Assembly (NCBI RefSeq): GCF_009765755.1
Contig: NZ_LMUV01000002.1
Location: forward strand, 395,693 to 459,692
DNA length: 64,000 bases
Source of the DNA: Rhodanobacter sp. L36
GTDB taxonomy: Bacteria; Pseudomonadota; Gammaproteobacteria; Xanthomonadales; Rhodanobacteraceae
Direction: 5' to 3'
The position numbers were made by a program, and so were the translations under genes. The notes under the pieces were generated by a model. The model was not told where the DNA came from. It saw nothing but the letters and a program-made list of their open reading frames with translations, and made no database searches. This document shows positions 27,001 through 34,399 of the stretch, piece after piece (the first letter of the stretch is position 1; each line of letters begins with the position of its first letter).

Positions 27001-27601
27001 CGAGAACCTTGCCGAGGAGCCGCTGGCGAAAGTAGAAAACCAGCAGTACATCCACTACAACAAGGGTTCGGTGATCTTCTACGCACTGCAGGATTACATC
27101 GGTGAACACACGCTCGACGCGGTGCTGAAACAGTTCCTTCTCGACAAGGGTTTCCAGCAGCCGCCGTATACGACATCGCAGGAATTCATGGAAGCGCTCG
27201 CAAAAGGCACCGATCCGAAGTGGAAAGGTCTGCTGGATGATTTCTTCTGGCGGATTACCCTGTTCGACAACCGCATCACCGAGGCGACCGCGAAGAAATT
27301 GCCGAACGGCAAATACGAAGTGACGATGAAGGTGCACGTCGGCAAGATCCATGTCGACGGCACCGGCAAGGAAACCGAAGCTGTTCCGGACATCCCGATC
27401 GAGGTCGGCGTGTTCGCCGCACCTGCAAGTATCGGCAAGGATGGCGCCCCGCTGTATCTCGAAAAGCGGTTGCTGCCGAAAGGTGACAGCACGATCACGG
27501 TGACGGTCGATGGCAAACCATTTGATGCAGGCATCGATCCGTACAACGAACTGATCGACCGCGTCTCCAGCGACAATCGTAAAGCGGTCACCTGGCCATG
27601 A
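24011..27601 (+). CDS. ABC-2 permease fused to an M1-family metallopeptidase
   Basis: The 1196-residue protein has two parts. Residues 1-590 hold about twelve membrane helices in two ABC-2-like halves, separated by a polar stretch around residues 270-320. Residues ~600-1196 form an extracytoplasmic M1 (gluzincin) peptidase with zinc motif HEVAH at 936-940 and a third ligand Glu960 in LSESLAQY. The spacing from the second His to this Glu is 19 residues, one more than in classic M1 enzymes. I find no GxMEN exopeptidase motif; the equivalent region reads FANTIPFSESIGFI. ATG 24011 follows AGGG; a GTG at 24005 is possible. It lies just after its ATPase. Such permease/M1 proteins are annotated in other genomes, but their role is not known to me. 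Confidence 0.9.
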   Translation: MMFFEIFRFELRQQWKAPLFWIAILLFGSLAFALTSTDAVILGGSSGNVLRNAPFVIARLLASFCIFGIILIPVFICGAALRDFEQRTAELYFATPVTKGAYLWGRFAAGYVAVLLIALVWALGIALGGSMPWIDPARLGSASVQGYLWGFGVFVVPGMLFLSALLFLLAVTTRSLLAAYVGVIAFVVLFTVAGALTRDVNNLTLAAIIDPFGGRTAGVVTRYWTASQSNQQLPSLSGLLLFNRLLWIGLALVMLGASFALFRANREGLQLNRRKAHRADPPQLHQANQSTAKSIKVHLGDDLRAHLLQLRTLIAFDTGTVLRGAPFLIMLGLGLLNLFVLLATSGQIYGTATYPVSHQMLELIRGGFQWVLYIILAFYAGELVWRERSLRSAEVSDAFPLPNWVLLTAKLLTLIAVIAVFLMVGALVGIGWQLSHGYTHIEPGLYIGSLALDAIPFVLLAVLALFLQVMSNNKFLGYLLTIVWLVLSIIGFGLMHWEQNLYNYGNAPDAPYSDMNGFGHFLKATLWFDFYWASCAAVLLVLAALFWVRGTGQSWRERLREAKARMHAPAKIALTLGLIAFIGSGVWIYYNTNVLNHFENSTAKTIKRADYEKKYAKYKDLPQPRITAVQANVDIDPYRRTLEIRGHYTLTNKHAEPISELHVNFVDDFTVKSLDFPAHDTVSEDKRLGYTIYRLKTPLAPGASMSFDFDLSYAPKGFTNSPEGNFLAGNGTFFNSSVMPQFGYQADAQITDRNDRRKYGLKGEAVRMPKLGDEAARANTYISNDADWISFDTTVSTAADQIAIAPGYLQKEWTANGRHYFHYTMDQPMLPFFSYVSARYAVKHELWKGVDISVYYNPAHVWNVDRMIEGAKDALDYDDANYTPYQFHQLRILEFPNYASFAQSFANTIPFSESIGFIADLRDPTKVDYVYYVTAHEVAHQWWAHRVIGANMQGSTMLSESLAQYSALMVMKQKYGATQMRKFLKYELDNYLTGRATENLAEEPLAKVENQQYIHYNKGSVIFYALQDYIGEHTLDAVLKQFLLDKGFQQPPYTTSQEFMEALAKGTDPKWKGLLDDFFWRITLFDNRITEATAKKLPNGKYEVTMKVHVGKIHVDGTGKETEAVPDIPIEVGVFAAPASIGKDGAPLYLEKRLLPKGDSTITVTVDGKPFDAGIDPYNELIDRVSSDNRKAVTWP

Positions 27602-27616
27602 CGGGTGTGCGCAGAT

Positions 27617-27650
27617 AAAAAAACGCGGCCCGCAAACTGCCGGTCGCGTT
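27617..27650 (-). terminator. Intrinsic terminator after the first DUF2884 gene
   Basis: AACGCGGCC (27622-27630) and GGTCGCGTT (27642-27650) pair over 9 bp with one G-T wobble. On the minus strand the stem is followed by a run of seven T (27617-27623). It serves the gene ending at 27679 and may also stop rightward transcription from the permease/M1 gene. Confidence 0.78.
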
Positions 27651-27678
27651 GATCGTTACGCAGTCGCTGGATGGCTCT

Positions 27679-28485
27679 TCAGTGCTGGGCCACTTGGTTG
27701 TCGCCGTCGTCATGCTTTGCATCGTGATGTTCGCGCGTCAGCAGTTGCAGTCGCGATCCGTCAGCCAGGCGAAAATCGAATTGCTGCTGCAACGACTCCA
27801 GCTCGGTCATGCGCGGACATAGAAGTTTCGCGCGCGCTTCGAGTTTGCCGGAGCGATCCTTCATTTCCTTGTCGATCGACGCATCGAGCGAATTGGCGCG
27901 CGCTTCAAGCTCACTACTTTTGCCGGTGATCAGCGATGCCAGCACACCCGAACTGACCGAGGTCGCGAGTTCGTCGGCGGCGCTTTCGACCTGCGTTTCG
28001 ATGGCCTGCTCGAAACCGCGTTCGTTCCAGTGATCGCCACTGATGCCGGCGTCGAGCTTGACCATTGCTTCGCGATGCGTCTGGTTGAGGCGCCTGACCA
28101 GCGCGTCGCGTTCGCTCGCATCGCCGCCGAGCGTCGCGGCCACGGTGGTGAGCGAATCGAAGGCGATACCCATCGCCTCCTGCGCCACGCCGGCCATCTC
28201 CGGTAGCAGCGTGCGCACGTTTTCCTCGTAGCTGCGCAGCCGCTCGGCGTCCACGCTGGAAACGTTCAGTGCGTGACCATCAACTTGTAGCCGTCCGTCG
28301 TGCATGAAGACATTCGCTGGCCGGCCATCGGCTCGAGTGAACGCGATACCGTGAGATGTGGCCTGCACGTCGTAGTTGGTGTCGAAGCCGCAGTGATCGC
28401 TGTCGACGTGAATGCCGTCGGCGGATGCGCTGGCGCTCAATGCAAGGCCGATGGCGAGAACCAGTACTGTGATGCGGTTGCGCAT
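27679..28485 (-). CDS. Periplasmic DUF2884 (YggN-like) protein, copy 1
   Basis: The 268-residue product has a signal peptide ending ALSASASA, then DHCGFDTNYDV and long helical segments. A late Cys in AKLLCPRM probably pairs with the early Cys. This matches DUF2884/YggN proteins, periplasmic and of unknown function. The C-terminus is His/Asp-rich (REHHDAKHDDGDNQ). A second family member lies at 30394-31149. A DUF2845 gene is upstream on the same strand, separated by a 139-base gap holding a 13-bp inverted repeat. Confidence 0.82.
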   Translation of the reverse strand: MRNRITVLVLAIGLALSASASADGIHVDSDHCGFDTNYDVQATSHGIAFTRADGRPANVFMHDGRLQVDGHALNVSSVDAERLRSYEENVRTLLPEMAGVAQEAMGIAFDSLTTVAATLGGDASERDALVRRLNQTHREAMVKLDAGISGDHWNERGFEQAIETQVESAADELATSVSSGVLASLITGKSSELEARANSLDASIDKEMKDRSGKLEARAKLLCPRMTELESLQQQFDFRLADGSRLQLLTREHHDAKHDDGDNQVAQH

Positions 28486-28567
28486 GATGTACCCCTGAGT
28501 CCGGACGAAACGTCCACAACCGCTGAGATGCGGTCCCTGCTCCCAAGGTTTAACCCATCGCGCGAAT

Positions 28568-28617
28568 GCAGCATGGGCCAGTGGTCATGTCCCGCCATTG
28601 GTCATGGCCCATGCTGC
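28568..28617. repeat. 13-bp perfect inverted repeat between two exported-protein genes
   Basis: GCAGCATGGGCCA (28568-28580) and TGGCCCATGCTGC (28605-28617) are exact complements with a 24-base loop. The loop contains two related GGTCATG-like words. There is no T-run, so it is not a standard terminator. It lies 8 bases beyond the stop of the DUF2845 gene and 82 bases upstream of the DUF2884 start, where it could act as a stabilising 3' hairpin or an operator. Confidence 0.7.
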
Positions 28618-28624
28618 GCATCGC

Positions 28625-28942
28625 TCAGAGTCGGCGATCTTCGATGTCTGTCACACGGCCGTCGACGATGGTGACCACGGTGGAATGACCATCGCGCCGG
28701 TAGCGCCATTGCTCGCCGGCTTGCCCGTTGTTGTCTGCGGTGCGACTGCGACGACTGTGCCCGCTGCGGCTGGAACGGGAACTGTGCTGATGGGATTTGG
28801 ACGATGGCCTGCCCAGCAATTCGCTTACGCGTTCGGCGCTGTCACCGGCGCTCAGTACGTGACTCCCAACGCGCAACGTGCTCGATGCCTGCGCGGCGGC
28901 TGTAGCGAAAACGAATAATCCAGCGATGAATGCGATGCGCAT
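28625..28942 (-). CDS. Exported DUF2845 protein
   Basis: The 105-residue product has a signal peptide MRIAFIAGLFVFATAAAQA. STLRVGSHVLSAGDSAERV and LLGRPS follow, the usual DUF2845 start, and it ends EQWRYRRDGHSTVVTIVDGR. A Ser/His/Arg-rich insert lies around residues 48-66. ATG 28942 is chosen over an in-frame start 57 codons earlier because AAGGAG precedes it and it yields the signal peptide. Function is unknown; the fold resembles SmpA/BamE-like small envelope proteins. Confidence 0.8.
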   Translation of the reverse strand: MRIAFIAGLFVFATAAAQASSTLRVGSHVLSAGDSAERVSELLGRPSSKSHQHSSRSSRSGHSRRSRTADNNGQAGEQWRYRRDGHSTVVTIVDGRVTDIEDRRL

Positions 28943-29252
28943 GACGTGCTCCTTGTCAGTGATTTTTCGAGAGATCGCTTTATAAGGTCTTCGGGTTTTG
29001 TCGAAGGCCCGGTCGTCAAGCGATACGGTCTCGGATGACCGTTGCTGAATCGTGCCAGCGCGGGCAATCAAATACGCCACCAGGTTTGGCATCAGTCGTC
29101 CGCGTTGAGGCAACGGATTTCCTGATCATCCCTGTGATGGTGTCGGCGCACACCGTTGCACACGCGGGATTCAAGCGCTGAAATATTTACATCGCCTGCG
29201 CCGAATCGAAGGGATCGGACGACATAATACGATCGTCCAGCACACGCACAGC
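28943..29252. other. Intergenic region without recognisable gene
   Basis: These 310 bases lie between the DUF2845 gene and the DUF924 gene, both on the minus strand. I find no credible ORF, RNA gene or repeat. The part next to 28942 carries the Shine-Dalgarno AAGGAG and presumably the promoter of the DUF2845 gene. Confidence 0.55.
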
Positions 29253-29828
29253 TCAGAAGCTGGAGCCTGGCTTCGCCAGATAGTCCGCTTCTTCGCCGGT
29301 GTTCGGACGGCCAAGTGCGGCATTGCGATGCGGAAAACGACCGAAGCGTTGGATCACGTCTCGATGCTTTTTCGCGTAAGCAAGGAATTCGTCCAGGCGG
29401 TGACGCAGGTCGAGCGGCACGCTTTTTCGCAATGCCTCGAACAACTCGACCGAACGTTGCTGCAGGGAAAAATTCTCGGCATGTTCCAGCGCCATGTAGG
29501 CGAAAACTCGCTGCAAGGCTGGCAGCGCTTGGTCGTTACCCTTGGCAATACCCGACAAGGCAAGGCGTTGCGCCTTGACATCCTGCGCCCAGGCGCGCGC
29601 GTCGTTTCGATACAGGTTGCGACTGAATTGATCGAGCAGGATCAGCAGCGCGAGCCAGGACTCGGGTGTTGACGCCCAATCATCGAGCCTACCATCGGCA
29701 GCTTCCTTCGCAAGATCGCCGAAACGTCGTTGAATCTCGTGATCGAATGCGGCGTCCGCCACATACCAGCGCGCCTCGTTCTCCTTCGCGAACCAGAACG
29801 ACAGCACGTCGGATGCAGTCGGCGACAT
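29253..29828 (-). CDS. DUF924 family protein
   Basis: The 191-residue helical cytoplasmic protein shows the DUF924 landmarks. These are VLSFWFAKENEARWYVADAA near the N-terminus, LLILLDQFSRNLYRNDARAW in the middle and RFGRFPHRNAALGRPNTGEE at the end. The family is TPR-like and its function is unknown. Start is uncertain: ATG 29828 is used, but a TTG at 29840 overlaps the stop of the upstream gene (TTGA) and would add four residues. The arrangement suggests co-translation with the upstream helical-bundle gene. Confidence 0.88.
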   Translation of the reverse strand: MSPTASDVLSFWFAKENEARWYVADAAFDHEIQRRFGDLAKEAADGRLDDWASTPESWLALLILLDQFSRNLYRNDARAWAQDVKAQRLALSGIAKGNDQALPALQRVFAYMALEHAENFSLQQRSVELFEALRKSVPLDLRHRLDEFLAYAKKHRDVIQRFGRFPHRNAALGRPNTGEEADYLAKPGSSF

Positions 29829-29836
29829 GGGCTTGT

Positions 29837-30277
29837 TCAAGACCTCGCGGTGCCGCCAAGGTTGTGCATGTCCAGATGGATGTTGCGCAAGCGTGGCAAC
29901 TGCCGGCGCAAGGTCAGCGCTGAATCGGCCGGCGCAGCGGCAATGGCGTCTTCAAACGCATGTAACAAACTGCTCTCGTGATACGCCAGCGCCTGCACCC
30001 AAGCGTTGTCGCGCTTCGTCGCGACGCGCGTCAGCAAATCCGAGACCTGCTGTTTTACGAGCCCGAGGCTCGTACCGCGTAGTCGAGGTTTGCCGCCCGC
30101 AGCGACAACTTGCGCCTGCATGTCGGCCACGAGCGAATCGAGCGTCTGGACATTTTCTCCCAGCACCATTCGCAATCCCGGCTCGCATGCGGCAGCGGCG
30201 TGCCGGTAGAGGTTGCGCAGATCGATGCTTCGACGTATCAGATCGTTGCAGATGGATTTTGGTGCGCGTGGCGGCAT
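29837..30277 (-). CDS. DUF2383/PA2169-like four-helix bundle protein
   Basis: The 146-residue all-helical protein has LIRRSIDLRNLYRHAAAACE and a later HESSLLHAFEDAI helix. This pattern fits the ferritin-like PA2169/DUF2383 bundle proteins, often linked to stress. I base this on pattern memory and give it moderate weight. ATG 30277 has GGAGG eight bases upstream, so it is preferred over 30298. Its stop overlaps the possible TTG start of the DUF924 gene. Confidence 0.72.
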   Translation of the reverse strand: MPPRAPKSICNDLIRRSIDLRNLYRHAAAACEPGLRMVLGENVQTLDSLVADMQAQVVAAGGKPRLRGTSLGLVKQQVSDLLTRVATKRDNAWVQALAYHESSLLHAFEDAIAAAPADSALTLRRQLPRLRNIHLDMHNLGGTARS

Positions 30278-30393
30278 GGCTGGCCTCCTGGCAATCAAGC
30301 GAACCGGTGGTCATCGTCGTCCTTGCCGACTTAGCAGAACATAAACCCGTGGCGATACATGACTGGATTGCCGATAGCGCCGCGCAACCGCTT

Positions 30394-31149
30394 TCAGGGA
30401 TCGACTTGCAGCAGATTCAACGGCTGCCCGTTGCTGCCTCGAACATCCTGCTGCAGATCGGCAAGCTGCCGGATCGATGGGCACAGCGCTTCGATCTGCG
30501 GTCGCAGCGCCTGCATGCGTCGCTGCAGGTGCGGCTCGAGTTGTGACGCGAGGGTGCCGGCGCGATCGCGCAAATCCGATGCCGCCTGCATGTCGCCGCT
30601 CAACGCAGCATTCACTGCTTGCTGGCCCATGTCGCCGGCAATCAGTGGCACGAGATCGGCCGCGATCTGGTTGGCATACTGATCGGTGGCATCGCCTTGC
30701 CAGTCGTGCGTGCTCTGGCTGGTCGCGATGCGCTGCTTGATCTCGACCGCGTGCGCATTCAGGCGACGCTCGAATTCGGCGCGCGTTTCATCGCTCATGC
30801 CAACGCTGCTCGCTTCGGCGCGCATCGCCTGCACGGCCATGTCCACACCGTTCTGTGCGACGTGTCGAGCGCGCGGCGCCAGTGCGCGAAGTTCGCGTTC
30901 GAACAACGCGAGGCGATCCTGGTCTTCCGCACTCAGGCGAACATTCGCGCCGTCGGTGCGCAACGTGCCGTGCTGAATCTCTACGTGGAACGGCGCAGGC
31001 ATCGCGCGATCGAACAACAAACTATCCGGCCGCAACGTCACGTCGTAGCTGCTGCTGGCGTGGCAGGTTCCGGCCAGGTCCTGCGCGTGTGCGCAAGGCA
31101 ACGCGAGCAACGTCGACAGTGCAACGAAGTGAAACAACCGATGACGCAT
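30394..31149 (-). CDS. Periplasmic DUF2884 (YggN-like) protein, copy 2
   Basis: The 251-residue product has a signal peptide (FHFVALSTLLALPCAHA) and an early Cys in GTCHASSSYDV. It has a long helical middle and a late Cys in IEALCPSIRQLADLQQD. This is the same plan as the DUF2884 protein at 27679-28485, but sequence identity is clearly low, so it is an old paralogue. ATG 31149 gives the signal peptide. Function is unknown. Confidence 0.8.
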   Translation of the reverse strand: MRHRLFHFVALSTLLALPCAHAQDLAGTCHASSSYDVTLRPDSLLFDRAMPAPFHVEIQHGTLRTDGANVRLSAEDQDRLALFERELRALAPRARHVAQNGVDMAVQAMRAEASSVGMSDETRAEFERRLNAHAVEIKQRIATSQSTHDWQGDATDQYANQIAADLVPLIAGDMGQQAVNAALSGDMQAASDLRDRAGTLASQLEPHLQRRMQALRPQIEALCPSIRQLADLQQDVRGSNGQPLNLLQVDP

Positions 31150-31272
31150 GGCGTGGATTCCGGAATCAGGTCGCACAGCGATACCTGCAAGCGCGCCAAC
31201 CGGTGCTGAATGTCCTCGTTCCGCACGCCCCGGTTAGGTGCAGCTTTTCGCCGATTGATATCGAATGACGCT

Positions 31273-32136
31273 TTATGCGCCGTTCAATGGCGTGACCAGA
31301 CGCAAAGCACGATCGGGCTGATACAAGCCATCTTCGGGTTGCGCATCAATATTGCTGGAAATCATGCCATCAGGATCGGGCCACATGACCGGTTCGATCG
31401 GACCGGGAACGTAGGTATCCCATTCGCCGTAGTCGGAATGCTTTGGCGCGCCCATGACGTTTAAATTGAAATTAATCGGCACCCGCGCGAGCCAGTACTT
31501 GTCGCCGGCATGCTTGCCATGCGTCGGCGTGTTGAAGGTCCAGTTGCGCGCGGAGCGAAGCGCCGCGTCGGCAAGCGTTCGGCGCCAGCGGTTCATTTCC
31601 CCTGCACCACCTATCGCTCGCAGGTTGACCTGCTGCGTTACGGCATCGGACACCAAACCATCTCGTCCTACGCGCAGCAGCAAATAGACGACTCCGGATA
31701 CATGATCTCTTTGGGCCATCTGCGGATACACGATCGGAGTGCGTCTCTTCATGCTGATGGCTTCACCAGCAGCGCCGGGCCCCGCCTCCTGACCAAATTG
31801 TGCGCCGGCGATTCGAACCGAGATGTGGTCCTTGTCGATGCGACGGGCAACGATGCGCAGGCTCATGTCGGCTTTCGCTGCCACCGGCTTGCCATCAAGC
31901 AGAATCGGCTCGAAGCGCCATACATGCGCACCCTTGTCGATCAGATCGGCGACGAACGATGGAAGCTTGTCGCGATGATCGAGTGTGTAACTTTGCGTAG
32001 TGCCGTTGGGTGCCAGTACGATCGAGCCAGTGACCAGCATGCTCGATTGCAACTGCTTGTCTGCCGATTCGTTCTCAGCGGCAAGTGCCGCCACTGACCA
32101 GGCCAGACACAAACTAACGATCAGCCAGCGCTTCAT
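31273..32136 (-). CDS. Exported protein with TonB C-terminal-like domain
   Basis: The 287-residue product begins with a signal peptide, MKRWLIVSLCLAWSVAALA. The segment from PIVYPQMAQRDHVSGVVYLL to LRSARNWTFNTP resembles a TonB C-terminal domain, with the typical pattern of P-x-YP, G-x-V and W-x-F. Unlike true TonB it has no uncleaved membrane anchor or Pro-rich linker and no exbB/exbD neighbours. Similar energy-transducer-annotated proteins are frequent in Xanthomonadales. Its job is not known. Confidence 0.72.
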   Translation of the reverse strand: MKRWLIVSLCLAWSVAALAAENESADKQLQSSMLVTGSIVLAPNGTTQSYTLDHRDKLPSFVADLIDKGAHVWRFEPILLDGKPVAAKADMSLRIVARRIDKDHISVRIAGAQFGQEAGPGAAGEAISMKRRTPIVYPQMAQRDHVSGVVYLLLRVGRDGLVSDAVTQQVNLRAIGGAGEMNRWRRTLADAALRSARNWTFNTPTHGKHAGDKYWLARVPINFNLNVMGAPKHSDYGEWDTYVPGPIEPVMWPDPDGMISSNIDAQPEDGLYQPDRALRLVTPLNGA

Positions 32137-32194
32137 CCCTGCACCTCGTTGTGGACTACGTTCCCCATTCTACGTCTGCACGCGCGCCAAGTTG

Positions 32195-32665
32195 TCAGCG
32201 TCTGGCCTTGAACTGTGCACGCACGGCCGGCCGCCCCAATTGCCAGGCCAGCCACAACAGAAGGGGTATCGCGACGATTTTCAGCCCCAGTCCCACTTCC
32301 CACGTCCGCTGTGCGCGATCGACCAGCCAGACGGCCAGTTCGCTGAACTGCGGTTCCGTGAGGGCTTGCTGTCGGGCCAGTGCGAATCCATGCCACTGAC
32401 TAAACATCAGCACAGCTGTCGCCAATGACCAGATCGCCAGCAGCACCGCCAGGATTTGCAGGCTCGGTCTCGCCCAGGCCAGTCGCAGGATGGCACCGCC
32501 GCTGATCAGCATGACCACGACTGCGCCGACCAGATACACGCGTTCACCATGCTGGAAATATTGCAGGCATGCGAGTGCGGCGAGCAGGAAGAGGATCCAA
32601 GGACCGACGCTCCATAAAGCGAAACGACGTGTCGGCGATGTCTGTGTTCGCATGATCGTGGGCAT
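32195..32665 (-). CDS. Uncharacterised four-helix membrane protein
   Basis: The 156-residue protein has about four hydrophobic segments: residues ~17-36, 42-60, 67-88 and 120-142. I do not recognise a family. ATG 32665 is used because AAGG lies about seven bases before it; a further ATG at 32653 is possible. It lies 58 bases upstream of the TonB-like gene on the same strand and may share its transcript. Confidence 0.65.
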   Translation of the reverse strand: MPTIMRTQTSPTRRFALWSVGPWILFLLAALACLQYFQHGERVYLVGAVVVMLISGGAILRLAWARPSLQILAVLLAIWSLATAVLMFSQWHGFALARQQALTEPQFSELAVWLVDRAQRTWEVGLGLKIVAIPLLLWLAWQLGRPAVRAQFKARR

Positions 32666-32779
32666 CACCGAGCCTTCATCGGATCGACCGGCGAGTGCGA
32701 CGCCGGCGGGAAAGAAAAGTGGCGCATCGGTTTTCCAACATCGAAAGAGGATTTGAACCGGCGAAGTTTACGCGTACGC

Positions 32780-32811
32780 AAAAAACGAAGGACGCCATAG
32801 GGCGCCCTTCG
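32780..32811 (-). terminator. Intrinsic terminator after the exported protein gene
   Basis: CGAAGGACGCC and GGCGCCCTTCG (32786-32811) form an 11-bp stem with one mismatch and a 4-base loop. On the minus strand a run of six T follows (32780-32785). It lies 30 bases after the stop of the gene at 32842. Confidence 0.82.
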
Positions 32812-32841
32812 CGTGTGCATGCAAGTGATGTCAGGCGGACA

Positions 32842-33300
32842 TCAGCGTGGGCTGATGGTGAACTTGCCCGCCGACACACCGAGGTTGATGCCTTCGCCGG
32901 TGCCAGCCAGAGCCAGCGACACAGTGCCCTTGCTCAGCACTTGCGCGTTCGAGCTCTTGACCACGCCTGCCTCGGCGCCAGCCTGCGCATAGTCGCCGTA
33001 GACCTCACGCAGACCGTGCACGTTGCTGATCTCGCCCTTGCCGTCATTGATGCGGTACTTGCCGGCCGTGATGCCGCCACCGACCACCGTGATCTTGACC
33101 CGGCCCATTTGGCCGTTGTCGCAGCGAATGGTGCCGCTGCCTTCGGCATGCTTGTAGATAAGCGACCAGCCAGCGAGGTTGAAGCGCATGTGACACTTCA
33201 CTGCGGCGTCCTTGGCTTGCGCGGTGGACACCGGCAATACGGTCGTTGCGGTTGCACACGCAAGTACCAGAGCCGCCATTCCAAGAGTGCGTTTGATCAT
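32842..33300 (-). CDS. Exported protein of unknown function
   Basis: The 152-residue product starts with a signal peptide ending VLPVSTAQA. The mature part is rich in Gly and beta-prone residues, with two Cys (KCHMRFNLAGW and TIRCDNGQMG). It ends with KGTVSLALAGTGEGINLGVS. I have seen similar unnamed exported proteins in Xanthomonadaceae but know no function. GGGAG lies eight bases before ATG 33300, and a terminator follows the gene, so it looks like a single-gene unit. Confidence 0.75.
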   Translation of the reverse strand: MIKRTLGMAALVLACATATTVLPVSTAQAKDAAVKCHMRFNLAGWSLIYKHAEGSGTIRCDNGQMGRVKITVVGGGITAGKYRINDGKGEISNVHGLREVYGDYAQAGAEAGVVKSSNAQVLSKGTVSLALAGTGEGINLGVSAGKFTISPR

Positions 33301-33532
33301 GTTGATTTCTCCCTGTTCAGTTGGATGCTGCGGATCACCAGGCGCCTTGTGAGGCGCGGTCCGAAAGCTCGTTCAGAATGGGCACGATGGCGTGAGGAAG
33401 ATGTGCACAAGCGGCGTCAGATACGCCATCCGTTCAGCCAGAAGTTTGCAAACCGGCGAGGTCGTCAGCTGCCTTTACCTGCGTCTCACGGATCGCTGGC
33501 AACACTGCCTCCACATTCATTTGGAGCCGACC

Positions 33533-33874
33533 ATGACGCATCGAACGATCTGCAACGCTGCCTTCGCCGTGCTGTTGCTGGCATCCGGAACGAGCGCGAT
33601 CCATGCGCAGAACTACCACCACGTTCGTCAGGTATGCCACGACGTGCGCGTGCAGGATCGACCGCGGGACAATCATCGCATCGCAGGCACCGCCATCGGC
33701 GCCGTGGCTGGCGGATTGCTGGGTCATCAGGTCGGCGGCGGCAAAGGCAAGACGCTGGCGACCGTGGGCGGCGCCGTTGCCGGTGGCTACGTTGGCAACC
33801 GCGTGCAGAAAAACAACCAGGACAACCATGCCGGCTATCACATCGAACGCCGTTGCCATGACGTGCACCGCTGA
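33533..33874 (+). CDS. Glycine-zipper 2TM-domain exported protein
   Basis: The 113-residue product has a signal peptide (FAVLLLASGTSAIHA), then GTAIGAVAGGLLGHQVGGGK and a second VGGAVAGGYVGNRV, forming a glycine-zipper membrane hairpin. This is typical of SlyB/17-kDa-antigen-like outer-membrane proteins. Paired Cys residues occur in VCHDVRV and again near the end in RRCHDVH. There is no lipobox. ATG 33533 follows GGAG by eight bases; the longer open frame upstream is rejected. Role: probable envelope integrity protein, inferred from family. Confidence 0.82.
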   Translation: MTHRTICNAAFAVLLLASGTSAIHAQNYHHVRQVCHDVRVQDRPRDNHRIAGTAIGAVAGGLLGHQVGGGKGKTLATVGGAVAGGYVGNRVQKNNQDNHAGYHIERRCHDVHR

Positions 33875-33943
33875 ACGCATTCGTAGCAATTGCCGGATCG
33901 ACTGGCAGCATAATCGCCGCACCGCGTGCAGCAGGATTCGACG

Positions 33944-34360
33944 ATGATCAAGTATTCGCTGGTGGGGTATGACGGATCGGAATCTTCCCGACGTGCGTTT
34001 CAGTTTGCCGTCGATCTCGCACGTTGCGGTGGCGGTCGGGTACGCGTGGTGTCGGTGCTGCAAGTGACCGAAGGCGGTGCCGATGCCGTGGCGCTGATGA
34101 TGACCGACAACGGCGCCAACCGATCCCGCGAACTGCTCGACGAACTCCGCGCCATGGTGCCCGACGCTGATGCGCTGGTGGATATCGAGCTCACTCACGG
34201 AAGCCCGGGCGACGTGTTGCTGGCGCAAGTACAGCAGCACAACATCGATCACGTGGCGATCGGCCATACCGAACGCGGCGCACTCGCGCGCTGGCTGGTG
34301 GGTTCCGTTTCCAGTGATGTACTGGCGCGTTCGCACGTGCCGGTGACGGTGGTGCGCTGA
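33944..34360 (+). CDS. Universal stress protein (UspA family)
   Basis: The 138-residue protein has the Usp fold: YSLVGYDGSESSRRAFQFAV at the start and IDHVAIGHTERGALARWLVG toward the end. The G-(2x)-G-(9x)-S/T-type nucleotide loop lies around GHTERGALARWLVGSVSSDV, close to the ATP-binding Usp pattern. It ends SHVPVTVV as expected. Usp proteins help cells survive stress. ATG 33944 follows AGGA by about ten bases. Confidence 0.9.
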   Translation: MIKYSLVGYDGSESSRRAFQFAVDLARCGGGRVRVVSVLQVTEGGADAVALMMTDNGANRSRELLDELRAMVPDADALVDIELTHGSPGDVLLAQVQQHNIDHVAIGHTERGALARWLVGSVSSDVLARSHVPVTVVR

Positions 34361-34399
34361 GTCGCGCGCACCACCGCCTTTACGTCAGGCGCAACTGAA

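Noticed and set aside
32690-32770. Possible tRNA on the minus strand, because of a GGTTCAAATCC T-loop-like sequence
   Set aside because: The flanking bases do not form a T-stem or acceptor stem, and the expected D and anticodon arms are missing.
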